Shown here: one piece after another, positions 1 to 5,831 of the stretch | How positions within the stretch are numbered: the stretch's first letter is position 1 | Layout of the letters: each line of letters opens with the position of its first letter | NCBI GenBank assembly: GCA_034004165.1 | Contig: JAVEXI010000062.1 | Location: 1-8,708 of the forward strand | Direction: 5' to 3' | Length of the DNA: 8,708 bases | Origin: Gudongella sp034004165 | GTDB lineage: Bacteria; Bacillota; Clostridia; Tissierellales; Tissierellaceae | Position numbers and translations under genes: made by a program | Notes under the pieces: model-generated | What the model was told of the DNA's origin: nothing | The model's database searches: none | Seen by the model: only the letters and a program-made list of their open reading frames with translations

Positions 1-263
1 TCTCCAATGGAAAATATCGGGCCTCGGACATAAGGATAAAAGAACTTTTAAACAGGCTGGGTGACGATACTGTTAAAGAAGTAATAATCGCTACAAATCC
101 AACAGTTGAAGGTGAAGCGACAGCACTATATATATCCAAGCTTATAAAGCCACTTGGAGTTAAAGTGACGAGAATTGCCCACGGAATACCGATGGGCGGT
201 GACCTCGACTATTTCGACGAAATAACAGTCGCCAAATCCATAGAGCATAGAAGAGAATTGTAA
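1..263 (+). CDS. recR: Recombination mediator RecR, 3' end, with apparent frameshift
   Basis: This is the C-terminal part of RecR, the Toprim-fold protein that works with RecO/RecF to load RecA on gapped DNA. The frame ending at TAA 261-263 reads as the RecR C-terminus: SDIRIKELL, then ATNPTVEGEATA (Toprim core), RIAHGIPMGGDL and the final HRREL. The family motif preceding SDIRI is SPM-x-x-IGP, and it is present but in a different frame: bases 1-24 read SPMENIGP in frame 1, while SDIRI begins at base 24 in frame 3. One base, probably a T between CCT and CGG, is missing relative to an intact gene. Without it, frame 1 stops at TAA 31-33. This is either a real frameshift that removes the C-terminal third or a sequencing/assembly error near the contig edge. 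The 5' part of the gene lies outside the window. Family identity is near certain; functional status is not. Confidence 0.9.
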   Translation, partial: SNGKYRASDIRIKELLNRLGDDTVKEVIIATNPTVEGEATALYISKLIKPLGVKVTRIAHGIPMGGDLDYFDEITVAKSIEHRREL

Positions 264-287
264 AAGCCTCCATGTACATGGAGGCTT
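264..287 (+). terminator. Hairpin after recR
   Basis: A perfect 11-bp inverted repeat (AAGCCTCCATG, loop TA, then its complement) begins directly after the recR stop codon. Only a poor T-tract follows (CACTAATTTATAT), so it may be a weak intrinsic terminator or an mRNA 3'-end stabiliser. Confidence 0.65.
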
Positions 288-416
288 CACTAATTTATAT
301 AATGTAAAAAACTGTATCCAGAAATATTATATCATATGGATTAGGGTGTAACTTGCTTATTTTCATAACTAGATTTAACCATCATATTAAAATATATAAA
401 TATATGAATAAAAACT

Positions 417-445
417 TTGACTTAGTTCTGGACATATGTTAAATT
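417..445 (+). promoter_or_regulatory. Candidate sigma-A promoter of the FAD oxidoreductase
   Basis: TTGACT (417-422) and TAAATT (440-445) are separated by 17 bp, placing a start of transcription near 452 and giving a leader of about 65 nt. A short dyad, TGATA-5-TATCA (457-471), lies at the expected transcript start and could be an operator. The -10 box matches the consensus at only four of six positions, so confidence is moderate. The rest of 288-416 is AT-rich and I see nothing else in it. Confidence 0.4.
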
Positions 446-515
446 AGTTATGTTATTGATATTACTTATCAGTCAGTGTTTGAGATAGCATATACAAATG
501 TAAGGAGGAGTACTT

Positions 516-1859
516 ATGGAAAAAATAGTTTTAATTGGTGGAGGAGTTGCAACCAAAGGATTTTTAACAGCGGCTCTTGATTTTTATGAAGGTCTTGATA
601 TAACAGTAATAAGACAGTACAAGAGGTCACCTGTACCATGCGGAATACCGTATTCAATAGGAACGCTAGAATCATCAGAGGATAATATATCTCCAGATAA
701 AAATTTTGAAGGGCAAGGAGTTAAGTTTATATTTGATGTTGTGACTTCTGTTGATAAGGAGAATAAGATTGTCAATATGAAGGGTGGAGAAAATCTACCA
801 TACGACAAACTAATATTTGCAACTGGAACAGTCCCATTCACTCCTCCTATACCAGGAATTGACCTTGAAAACGTAGTAAGTGTAAGAAAAGATGTGGACT
901 ATGTCTGCGAACTAAAGAAGAAAGTTGATGCAGCAAAAAATATAGTAGTAATTGGTGGAGGCTTTATAGGAGTTGAGCTGGCAGATGAGTTTACCAAACT
1001 TGAAGGTAAGAACGTAAGTATAGTAGAACTTGCAAGAAACTGTTTATCTCAGGCATTTGATGTCGAATACTGTGAAGCAATTGAATCAGATTTAAGAGAA
1101 AGTGGAATTACTCTTTATACAAGTACTGGAGTAAGCGAATTCCTAGGAGATGGGAAAGTTGAAAGCGTATTACTATCAACTGGCGAGAAAATTGAAGCAG
1201 ATCTAGTGTTTCTAAATATAGGAGCCAGGCCACTTGTGTCTCTTGCTGATGAAATGGGGCTGAAACTCACTGAAAGAAAGAGTATAGCTGTAGATAAATT
1301 CCTTAGAACCTCAGAAAAAGACGTAATGGCGATTGGCGACTGTGCTCAGAAGAGAGACTTCTTCAATGGGAATGAGGGTGGGCCACTATTGGCATCAGTA
1401 GCTGCAAGAGAAGGAAGGATGGCTGCTGCTAACCTATTTGAAGCAAATTATCCATTGTCACCAGAAGGTTCTGTAAGTGTATTTGCTACTGCTGTAAGAG
1501 ATAACTATTATTCAGCAGCAGGAATAACTGCGGAGGCAGCAGCACGCTATGGCTACGAATACGAAGTGATTAATGTTGAAGCATCAGACAAACATCCAGC
1601 AACACTGCCTGGATCAAGAACAGTAAAAGGGAAGTTCGTTTTCGCTAAAAAGAGCGGTGAGCTTCTTGGAGTACAGTTCTCAGGAAATGTTCAGGTTGCA
1701 GAAATGGCTAATATGATTGGATATGCTATTCAGCATAAGAGTACGGCGCGAGACTTGTTTGACAATGTTTACGGGACACACCCTTTGTCAACATCATCGC
1801 CGGTTCACTATATAATACACGTCGCAGCACAAAAAATGATGGCAAACTTCTTTAAATAA
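516..1859 (+). CDS. FAD-dependent pyridine nucleotide-disulfide oxidoreductase, class III (CoA-disulfide reductase/NADH oxidase-like)
   Basis: The 447-residue protein has the layout of the class III flavoprotein disulfide reductases: an N-terminal FAD Rossmann motif (IGGGVATKG, residues 7-15), a single redox cysteine in PCGIPY (Cys42), an ATG motif (102-104), an NAD(P)-binding GGGFIG (147-152), the second FAD contact IGD (273-275), and a C-terminal dimerisation domain from about residue 330. Cys42 sits where CoA-disulfide reductase, NADH oxidase/peroxidase and polysulfide reductases carry the cysteine that cycles through a mixed disulfide or sulfenate. The first Rossmann motif departs from the usual GGVAAG, with T-K at positions 13-14. 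The start follows AAGGAGG (502-508) at 7-nt spacing. The gene appears to be transcribed alone, flanked by terminators. The substrate (CoA disulfide, persulfide/polysulfide or oxygen) cannot be decided from sequence; length and motifs suit a cytosolic homodimer. Confidence 0.85.
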   Translation: MEKIVLIGGGVATKGFLTAALDFYEGLDITVIRQYKRSPVPCGIPYSIGTLESSEDNISPDKNFEGQGVKFIFDVVTSVDKENKIVNMKGGENLPYDKLIFATGTVPFTPPIPGIDLENVVSVRKDVDYVCELKKKVDAAKNIVVIGGGFIGVELADEFTKLEGKNVSIVELARNCLSQAFDVEYCEAIESDLRESGITLYTSTGVSEFLGDGKVESVLLSTGEKIEADLVFLNIGARPLVSLADEMGLKLTERKSIAVDKFLRTSEKDVMAIGDCAQKRDFFNGNEGGPLLASVAAREGRMAAANLFEANYPLSPEGSVSVFATAVRDNYYSAAGITAEAAARYGYEYEVINVEASDKHPATLPGSRTVKGKFVFAKKSGELLGVQFSGNVQVAEMANMIGYAIQHKSTARDLFDNVYGTHPLSTSSPVHYIIHVAAQKMMANFFK

Positions 1860-1862
1860 GAT

Positions 1863-1891
1863 AAAGACCTGGAGTAATTTCCAGGTCTTTT
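1863..1891. terminator. Bidirectional rho-independent terminator
   Basis: The stem AAAGACCTGG/CCAGGTCTTT (10 bp, 8-nt loop) is followed by T on the + strand, and on the - strand by a T-rich run (CTTTAT). It lies between the convergent FAD oxidoreductase and methyltransferase genes, 4 nt past the first and about 15 nt past the true end of the second, so it can serve both. Confidence 0.85.
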
Positions 1892-1904
1892 AAATTCCAG
1901 ATTG

Positions 1905-2654
1905 CTACTTATAAGCAAGGATGTCAGCACTGCCGATGTATTCCTTTATACCAAGGCCATGTCCCCATTTTCTGGCATATTCGTCGGTAACCTCATCCAT
2001 GACAATTTCTATTCTTTCAAAGCCAAGAGCAATAAGAATTTCTTTTACCTTTTCCAAAGGTATGGCGCCACCAACTCAAGTGCCGTAAACATTTGGATCA
2101 TCCTTTATTTCATCCGGTAAATCAGACTTCAAAGCAATATCAGAAATACTAAGCCTTCCACCTTTTTTAAGAACCCTGTAAATCTCTTTGTAAACCTGCT
2201 CTTTATCTGTTGAAAGATTTATTACACAGTTTGACATTAGAAGGTCGAAAGTGTTGTCGGAAGCCGGTAGATGTTCTATCTCTCCCAGTCTGAACTCTGC
2301 ATTTGCAAAACCCTTATCGCGAGCTATTTTTCTTGCTCGTTCAATCATATCAATATTGCTGTCAATGCCAACAACTTTTCCTGTTTCTTTAACAGCCTTA
2401 GAGGCAAGGAAGACATCCATACCACGGCCGCATCCCAGGTCAGCTACTATCTCACCAGGCATTGGCTTCCCTTTCTCTTTTGGATTACCACATCCAAGTC
2501 CTAATTGAGCTTCCTCGGGTATAACGCTTAAGTCCTCTTCAGAATAACCCAGAGATCTGTTCAGATTATTAACGTCTACAGATATTTTTTCGTCTTCTTT
2601 AGCTACTTTATTATAAAAATCGTATACAGATTTTCTTATTTTGTCTTTTTCCAT
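1905..2654 (-). CDS. arsM: Arsenite methyltransferase (ArsM/AS3MT-like), predicted selenoprotein with in-frame UGA
   Basis: This SAM-dependent methyltransferase should methylate trivalent arsenic in the cytosol. The frame runs from ATG 2654-2652 to TAG 1907-1905 and encodes 249 residues if UGA codon 193 (2078-2076) is read as selenocysteine. Visible ArsM features are LGYSEEDL (35-42), GLGCGNP with Cys55, SAM motif I DLGCGRG (72-78), RLGEIEHLP (122-130), SNCVINL with Cys143, and LPDEI followed by YGT-U-VGGA. From memory, human AS3MT reads SNCVINL at Cys156 and WGECLGGAL at Cys206, the two arsenic-binding cysteines; UGA replaces the second. The frame stays open for 56 codons after UGA (VGGAIPLEKVKEI onward to SADILAYK) and ends as the family does. 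A SECIS-like hairpin follows (separate entry). AAGGAGT lies 7 nt before the start. If UGA were read as stop, the product would lack an essential residue. A simple nonsense mutation is the alternative. Confidence 0.85.
2046..2062 (-). promoter_or_regulatory. SECIS-like hairpin downstream of the UGA codon
   Basis: On the methyltransferase mRNA a 7-bp perfect stem (TACCTTT/AAAGGTA) closes a three-base loop GGA. The first loop G is 21 nt after the UGA. As I recall the bacterial SECIS model, it wants a small apical loop with a G among its first two bases, 16-37 nt downstream of UGA, on a stem of at least 4 bp; this hairpin meets all three conditions. It lies inside the coding sequence, as bacterial SECIS elements do, and would bind SelB. 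Confidence 0.75.
2076..2078 (-). other. Predicted selenocysteine (UGA) codon 193
   Basis: The in-frame TGA lies between YGT and VGGA, at the position of the second catalytic cysteine of ArsM/AS3MT enzymes. A cysteine-aligned UGA with a conserved, open downstream frame is the standard signature of bacterial selenoproteins. No selA, selB, selC or selD is in this window, so decoding capacity has to be inferred. Confidence 0.8.
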
Positions 2655-2695
2655 CTAATCACTCCTTAAAGCACATTACATAGATATATATGAAT

Positions 2696-2722
2696 ATTAT
2701 ATCATAGATTTTTTGATGTAAA
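2696..2722 (-). promoter_or_regulatory. Promoter of the methyltransferase gene (extended -10)
   Basis: Reading leftward, TGATATAAT gives an extended -10 with a perfect TATAAT (2701-2696). TTTACA (2722-2717) is a -35-like hexamer at a short 15-bp spacing. The transcript would begin about 35 nt before the start codon, which has AAGGAGT (2667-2661) ahead of it. The -35 lies inside the inverted repeat 2713-2750, which suggests repression or activation at that dyad. Confidence 0.6.
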
Positions 2723-2750
2723 ATTAAAACATATGCTTTAATTACATCAA
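2713..2750. promoter_or_regulatory. Inverted repeat, probable operator between divergent genes
   Basis: TTGATGTAA (2713-2721) and TTACATCAA (2742-2750) are perfect 9-bp arms 20 bp apart. Their inner flanks are also partly complementary (AATTAAA and TTTAATT). The left arm covers the -35 of the methyltransferase promoter. The right arm ends 24 bp before the -35 of the AOR promoter. The size and symmetry suit a dimeric transcription factor; I do not recognise which one. Confidence 0.55.
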
Positions 2751-2774
2751 CGCTAAACCACTTTAGTTAATTAA

Positions 2775-2803
2775 TTGACAAAAATAAACTTTTCTCCTAT
2801 ACT
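2775..2803 (+). promoter_or_regulatory. Strong sigma-A promoter of the AOR operon
   Basis: TTGACA (2775-2780), a 17-bp spacer and TATACT (2798-2803) form a near-perfect sigma-A promoter. Transcription should begin near 2810, leaving an untranslated leader of about 190 nt that contains the structured element at 2832-2959. Confidence 0.8.
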
Positions 2804-2831
2804 TAATATAAAGGATAACACTAAAAAAGTC

Positions 2832-2928
2832 CATATTCTCCGATTCTATTTGACCTTAAATGGTCTATAGAACGATAGGGTGTGAAGAGAAATCTGAGTG
2901 CCTGCCATTGTGCAAAGGAGTTTATATG
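2832..2928 (+). ncRNA. Structured leader RNA, candidate riboswitch aptamer upstream of the AOR operon
   Basis: The leader folds into a basal stem made of CATAT (2832-2836) with ATATG (2924-2928) and CTCC (2838-2841) with GGAG (2917-2920), split by a small internal loop. Inside it is a long hairpin: TTCTAT (2844-2849) with ATAGAA (2867-2872), and GACC (2852-2855) with GGTC (2862-2865). A second small hairpin, AGA-GAAA-TCT (2887-2896), has a GNRA-type tetraloop. The 3' strand of the basal stem is also the 5' strand of the terminator at 2919-2959, so the two structures exclude each other. A ligand that stabilises the basal stem would prevent termination (an ON switch). I could not match it to a riboswitch class I remember; it does not share the layout of the molybdenum/tungsten cofactor motif as I recall it. 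This is an inference from pairing alone. Confidence 0.6.
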
Positions 2929-2959
2929 AATGCTTTATGCATTTGTATAGGCTTTTTTT
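2919..2959 (+). terminator. Leader terminator (attenuator) ahead of the AOR gene
   Basis: A continuous 15-bp stem with four G-U pairs (2919-2933 with 2939-2953, loop TTTAT) is followed by T through 2959, seven T in a row including the last stem base. It lies 41 nt before the AOR start codon and downstream of the operon promoter, so it can only act as a conditional terminator. It shares 2919-2928 with the 3' side of the leader's basal stem. Confidence 0.85.
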
Positions 2960-3000
2960 ATTGTCATCTACAGTCTTACTAAATAACAAGGAGGGGTAGT

Positions 3001-4842
3001 ATGATACCAAAAGGCGGTATGTTTGGAAAAATTTTAAGAGTCAACTTGACTGAAAAGACATTTGAAGTTGAAGAAATGAGTCCTGAGATTGTCAAAAATT
3101 TTATTGGTGGTTCTCTATTGGGAGCTAAAATACTATATGATGACCTCAAACCTGGAATCGACCCACTTGGTGAAGAAAATGAGCTTATTTACACAACTGG
3201 TCCTTTGACAGGGACAGATGTTCCATGTGCCAGCAGGCTTTGTATATGTACGAAGTCTCCACTGACAGGTACAGTAACAGCTTCTCTTAGTGGTGGGTAT
3301 TTCCCTGCTGAACTTAAGTGGACAGGATATGACGCAGTCGTTATATCGGGGAAAGCTGAAAAACCTACATATATTTATATCCGAGATGACAAAGTAACTT
3401 TCCACGATGCGACTAAATACTGGGGACTCCACACTCTGGACACTCAGCTTTATCTTAAGGAAGATCTGCATGACCAGAATATCAGAGTATCCTGTATTGG
3501 ACCAGCCGGTGAAAACCTCAGCTTGATATCGGGGATTTTCAACGAAGCAAGAGCAGCAGGAAGAAAAGGCATTGGTGCAGTAGCAGGAAGCAAGAATCTG
3601 AAAGCTGTTGTAATTAGAGGAAAGAAAGATATACCTATAGCAGATAAAGATGCATTTAGTGCTGGCATAAGAGAAATGATGCAGTGCTTTAAGGAAAGCC
3701 CCATGGCTTATCCTGTATTCTCTAAAGTAGGTTCATCCTGTGCTGTTGAAGTAACTAACGCTCTTGGAGTGTTGCCCTATAAAAACTGGCTTAACGATGA
3801 AGATATTGATTGGGATGAGCACTTAGGACCAAATCCTGTAGCTGAATACAATATAACTAGGAATCCTTGCTATAAATGCCCAATCGCTTGTAGCCAGGTC
3901 AGACTTGTTAAGAGTGGAAAATATGCAGGAATCGCTTCTGAAGGACCAGAATATGAGTCGCTGTTTTCACTTGGTACATTGTTAAACATAAAATCACCTG
4001 AGTTTACCATTGCCGCTGACAGACTATGTGATGAGCTGGGTATAGATAGTATTTCAGCAGGAGCAACCACTGCTTTTGCAATGGAGTTATATGAAAAGGG
4101 CATATTTACAGATACTGATGGCATGGAATTGAAATTTGGTAAGGAAAAAGAGTCACTTGCTTTTATAAGGATGCTTGCTCATAGAGAAGGCTTTGCAGAG
4201 ATATTTGCTGATGGTACAAAGAGAGCAGCAGAAAAAATAGGGAAGGGTTCTGAAAAATATACATTAGAGGTTAAAGGTCTTGAGCTCCCTGCTTATGATG
4301 TCAGAGGGTTGAAGGCTCATGGATTAAACTTTGCAACCTGTTACACAGGAGCTGACCACAACAAAGGCTATGCCTTCCAGGAGGTATTTGGGATACCGAT
4401 ACCACATGCTGTTGAAAGACTCGCTATTGAGGGTAAAGGTAAGCTGACAAAGTTCAACCAGGATTTTGCCGCTTTATTTGATATAGTAACCTACTGTGAA
4501 TTCCCTGCAGAAATAGCTGTAACTCACGTTTTCCAAAGACTGATGGGAGATTTAATATCTGCTGCTACTGGATTGACTTATACAGAAGAAGATATGTGGA
4601 AAATGGGAGAAAGACTCAACAACATCACTAGGCTGTTTAATATTAGAGAAGGCTTTGGTCGAAAAGATGATACTCTGCCTGAAAGAATCAAGACAGAACC
4701 ACTGAAATTTGGTCTTTCAAAGGGAGAAGTCATAAGTCAGGAAGACTTAGACTACATGTTAGATGAGTATTATAAAGCAAGAGGATGGGATGAAGACGGA
4801 GTACCTTCAGAAGAGAAACTAAAAGAGCTGGAGTTGATTTAA
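3001..4842 (+). CDS. Aldehyde ferredoxin oxidoreductase family protein (tungsten/molybdenum bis-pterin)
   Basis: The 613-residue length is typical of the AOR family (about 600), which oxidises aldehydes to acids, or reduces acids, with ferredoxin as partner. The AOR N-terminal domain (about 5-210) starts with GKILRVNL, and the remainder is the C-terminal domain pair. The [4Fe-4S] ligands are Cys290, Cys293 and Cys297 in CYKCPIAC, and Cys499 in VTYCEF. Active-site motifs include GPEYE (315-319) and the cofactor-loop segment PAYDVRGLKAHGL followed by GADH with His453, which corresponds to the catalytic His of the archaeal enzyme. No signal peptide is visible, so it is cytosolic. ATG 3001 follows AAGGAGGGG (2988-2996). 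It is first in an operon with a MoaD/ThiS-like gene 3 nt downstream, behind an attenuated leader. W versus Mo and the physiological aldehyde cannot be read from the sequence. No ferredoxin-like or separate FAD subunit gene is adjacent. Confidence 0.92.
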   Translation: MIPKGGMFGKILRVNLTEKTFEVEEMSPEIVKNFIGGSLLGAKILYDDLKPGIDPLGEENELIYTTGPLTGTDVPCASRLCICTKSPLTGTVTASLSGGYFPAELKWTGYDAVVISGKAEKPTYIYIRDDKVTFHDATKYWGLHTLDTQLYLKEDLHDQNIRVSCIGPAGENLSLISGIFNEARAAGRKGIGAVAGSKNLKAVVIRGKKDIPIADKDAFSAGIREMMQCFKESPMAYPVFSKVGSSCAVEVTNALGVLPYKNWLNDEDIDWDEHLGPNPVAEYNITRNPCYKCPIACSQVRLVKSGKYAGIASEGPEYESLFSLGTLLNIKSPEFTIAADRLCDELGIDSISAGATTAFAMELYEKGIFTDTDGMELKFGKEKESLAFIRMLAHREGFAEIFADGTKRAAEKIGKGSEKYTLEVKGLELPAYDVRGLKAHGLNFATCYTGADHNKGYAFQEVFGIPIPHAVERLAIEGKGKLTKFNQDFAALFDIVTYCEFPAEIAVTHVFQRLMGDLISAATGLTYTEEDMWKMGERLNNITRLFNIREGFGRKDDTLPERIKTEPLKFGLSKGEVISQEDLDYMLDEYYKARGWDEDGVPSEEKLKELELI

Positions 4843-4845
4843 TAA

Positions 4846-5127
4846 GTGATTATAGTTGAAGTCAGGTCGCTGTCTTATGTTAAAGACCATCTTGGCAGTA
4901 AAAGTTTTGAGTATGAGATAGAAGAATCTAAGAATGTGTACGAGCTATTACAGGCTTTGGATAAAGAATATGGAGTTGGCAGGCTGATTTATGATGATGA
5001 AGGCAATATAAATCAACACACCACGATAATCCTCAGAGGATGGAATGCAGCTCTCTTGAAAGAGGAAGATCTTATTCTACGTAATGGCGATATCGTACTG
5101 ATTATGCCTGCACTTGGTGGAGGTTAA
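4846..5127 (+). CDS. MoaD/ThiS-like sulfur-carrier protein
   Basis: This 93-residue protein has the beta-grasp ubiquitin-like pattern: VEVRSLSYVKDHLG at the N-terminus, a helix around YELLQALDKEYG, then RNGDIVLIMPALGGG. The C-terminal Gly-Gly is the hallmark of carriers that are adenylated and thiocarboxylated by a MoeB/ThiF-type enzyme. MoaD donates the dithiolene sulfurs of molybdopterin, the precursor of the pterin cofactor used by AOR, so placement 3 nt after the AOR stop fits a dedicated cofactor-supply role. The start is GTG (4846), directly after tandem TAA stops. The only SD-like site is GGAG (4830-4833), 12 nt away inside the upstream gene, so translation is probably coupled to the AOR. 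ThiS-like function in thiamin synthesis is less likely in this context. No MoeB or MoaE gene is present here. Confidence 0.85.
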   Translation: MIIVEVRSLSYVKDHLGSKSFEYEIEESKNVYELLQALDKEYGVGRLIYDDEGNINQHTTIILRGWNAALLKEEDLILRNGDIVLIMPALGGG

Positions 5128-5149
5128 AAACTAAATGAATTTTTGTGAG

Positions 5150-5173
5150 GAGCCGTTATTATACGGCTCTTTT
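5150..5173 (+). terminator. Terminator of the AOR operon
   Basis: The stem GAGCCGT/ACGGCTC (7 bp, 6-nt loop TATTAT) is followed by TTTT and then CATTTTTT. It lies 22 nt past the carrier gene's stop and ends the AOR operon. Confidence 0.85.
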
Positions 5174-5178
5174 CATTT

Positions 5179-5208
5179 TTTACATTCTCATAATAACTGT
5201 GCTATACT
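5179..5208 (+). promoter_or_regulatory. Promoter of the flavoprotein/nitroreductase operon
   Basis: TTTACA (5179-5184) and TATACT (5203-5208) are 18 bp apart, and TGC directly before the -10 makes it an extended -10. The expected leader is about 37 nt long. Confidence 0.65.
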
Positions 5209-5251
5209 CAAAGTATGAATAATTGTGATATAACATACGAGGGGTGAAAAC

Positions 5252-5812
5252 ATGAGAAGAAAAGACAGGGAAATGGGAGTAGAATTTGGACTTCAGGTAA
5301 TAGACAGAGCTAAGTTTGGCGTCGTTACGTTGGTAGATGAAAACGGGGAACCTTATGGAATTCCTTTATCTATCGTAAGAGATGGAAATACTCTATATTT
5401 TCATTCTGCAAAAGCTGGTACAAAAAACGATTTATTTAGTAAAGAGCCTGTTGTGAGGATTGTATTTGTTGGAGAGGTGGAAGTACCAGAGCTTTATTCT
5501 GAAGACGAGCTAAATGATATGGTTGCAGATGATGTGAAAGCATCAGAACTTACTAAAACTGTTTTTACCACTCAGTATGAATCGGCAATTGTTAAAGGAA
5601 GAGTTCATGAAGTTACAGACGAGGATGCTAAGTTTGAAGTACTGAGAAAAATTTGCAAAAAATTTACTCCTGATAAAATGGCTTATTTTGAAGCTGCAGC
5701 AAATACAGGAATTAAAGATACCAATGCATTTTCGGTTGAAATAGAAGAACTGACCGCTAAGAGAAAGCGTTTTGATTCAGAAGGCATAGAGATGAAATGG
5801 GGTAGAATGTGA
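5252..5812 (+). CDS. Pyridoxamine 5'-phosphate oxidase-fold flavoprotein (NimA-like)
   Basis: This 186-residue cytosolic protein has the split-barrel FMN-binding pattern of the pyridoxamine-phosphate-oxidase-like superfamily: FGVVTLVDENGEPYGIPLS (about residues 27-45), TLYFHSAKAGTKND (about 50-63) and a VRIVFVGE strand. The combination resembles the NimA/Nim-related branch, in which some members reduce nitroimidazoles, more than true PdxH, which is longer in its active-site C-terminus. The start ATG 5252 follows GAGGGGTG (5239-5246) at 5-nt spacing; a second Met at codon 8 is a less likely start. The nitroreductase gene follows 19 nt later, making a two-gene operon of probable flavin enzymes. 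The natural substrate is unknown, and the family also includes heme- and F420-binding proteins. Confidence 0.8.
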   Translation: MRRKDREMGVEFGLQVIDRAKFGVVTLVDENGEPYGIPLSIVRDGNTLYFHSAKAGTKNDLFSKEPVVRIVFVGEVEVPELYSEDELNDMVADDVKASELTKTVFTTQYESAIVKGRVHEVTDEDAKFEVLRKICKKFTPDKMAYFEAAANTGIKDTNAFSVEIEELTAKRKRFDSEGIEMKWGRM

Positions 5813-5818
5813 AGAGAT

Positions 5819-5825
5819 AAGGAGG
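5819..5825 (+). promoter_or_regulatory. Ribosome binding site that sets the nitroreductase start
   Basis: AAGGAGG directly abuts ATG 5826, too close for initiation. It lies 6 nt before the in-frame ATG 5832, which is therefore the likely start. Confidence 0.8.
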
Positions 5826-5831
5826 ATGCAT

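Noticed and set aside
326..331. A leftward promoter (ATTATA read as TATAAT on the - strand, with TGA before it) between recR and the FAD oxidoreductase
   Set aside because: No usable -35 is present and it would only transcribe antisense to recR. AT-rich sequence gives such matches by chance.
1902..2120. A 72-codon open frame on the + strand
   Set aside because: It lies antisense to the 3' part of the methyltransferase, has no ribosome binding site and resembles no family I know.
2251..2508. Open frames on the + strand within the methyltransferase
   Set aside because: They are antisense shadows of the SAM-binding domain coding sequence, without start signals.
2076..2654. A complete 192-residue truncated methyltransferase ending at TGA 2078-2076
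   Set aside because: Family sequence continues in frame past the TGA to 1905, the TGA replaces a catalytic cysteine position, and a SECIS-like hairpin follows. I annotate the longer product.
2838..2920. Molybdenum/tungsten cofactor (Moco) riboswitch or T-box leader
   Set aside because: The AAAGG-type 3' end and the AOR context suggested Moco, but the helices do not follow the Moco layout I remember. There is no T-box sequence or specifier-like arrangement. Kept as an unassigned element.
5826..5831. ATG 5826 as the nitroreductase start
   Set aside because: The AAGGAGG site abuts it with no spacing; ATG 5832 is correctly placed.
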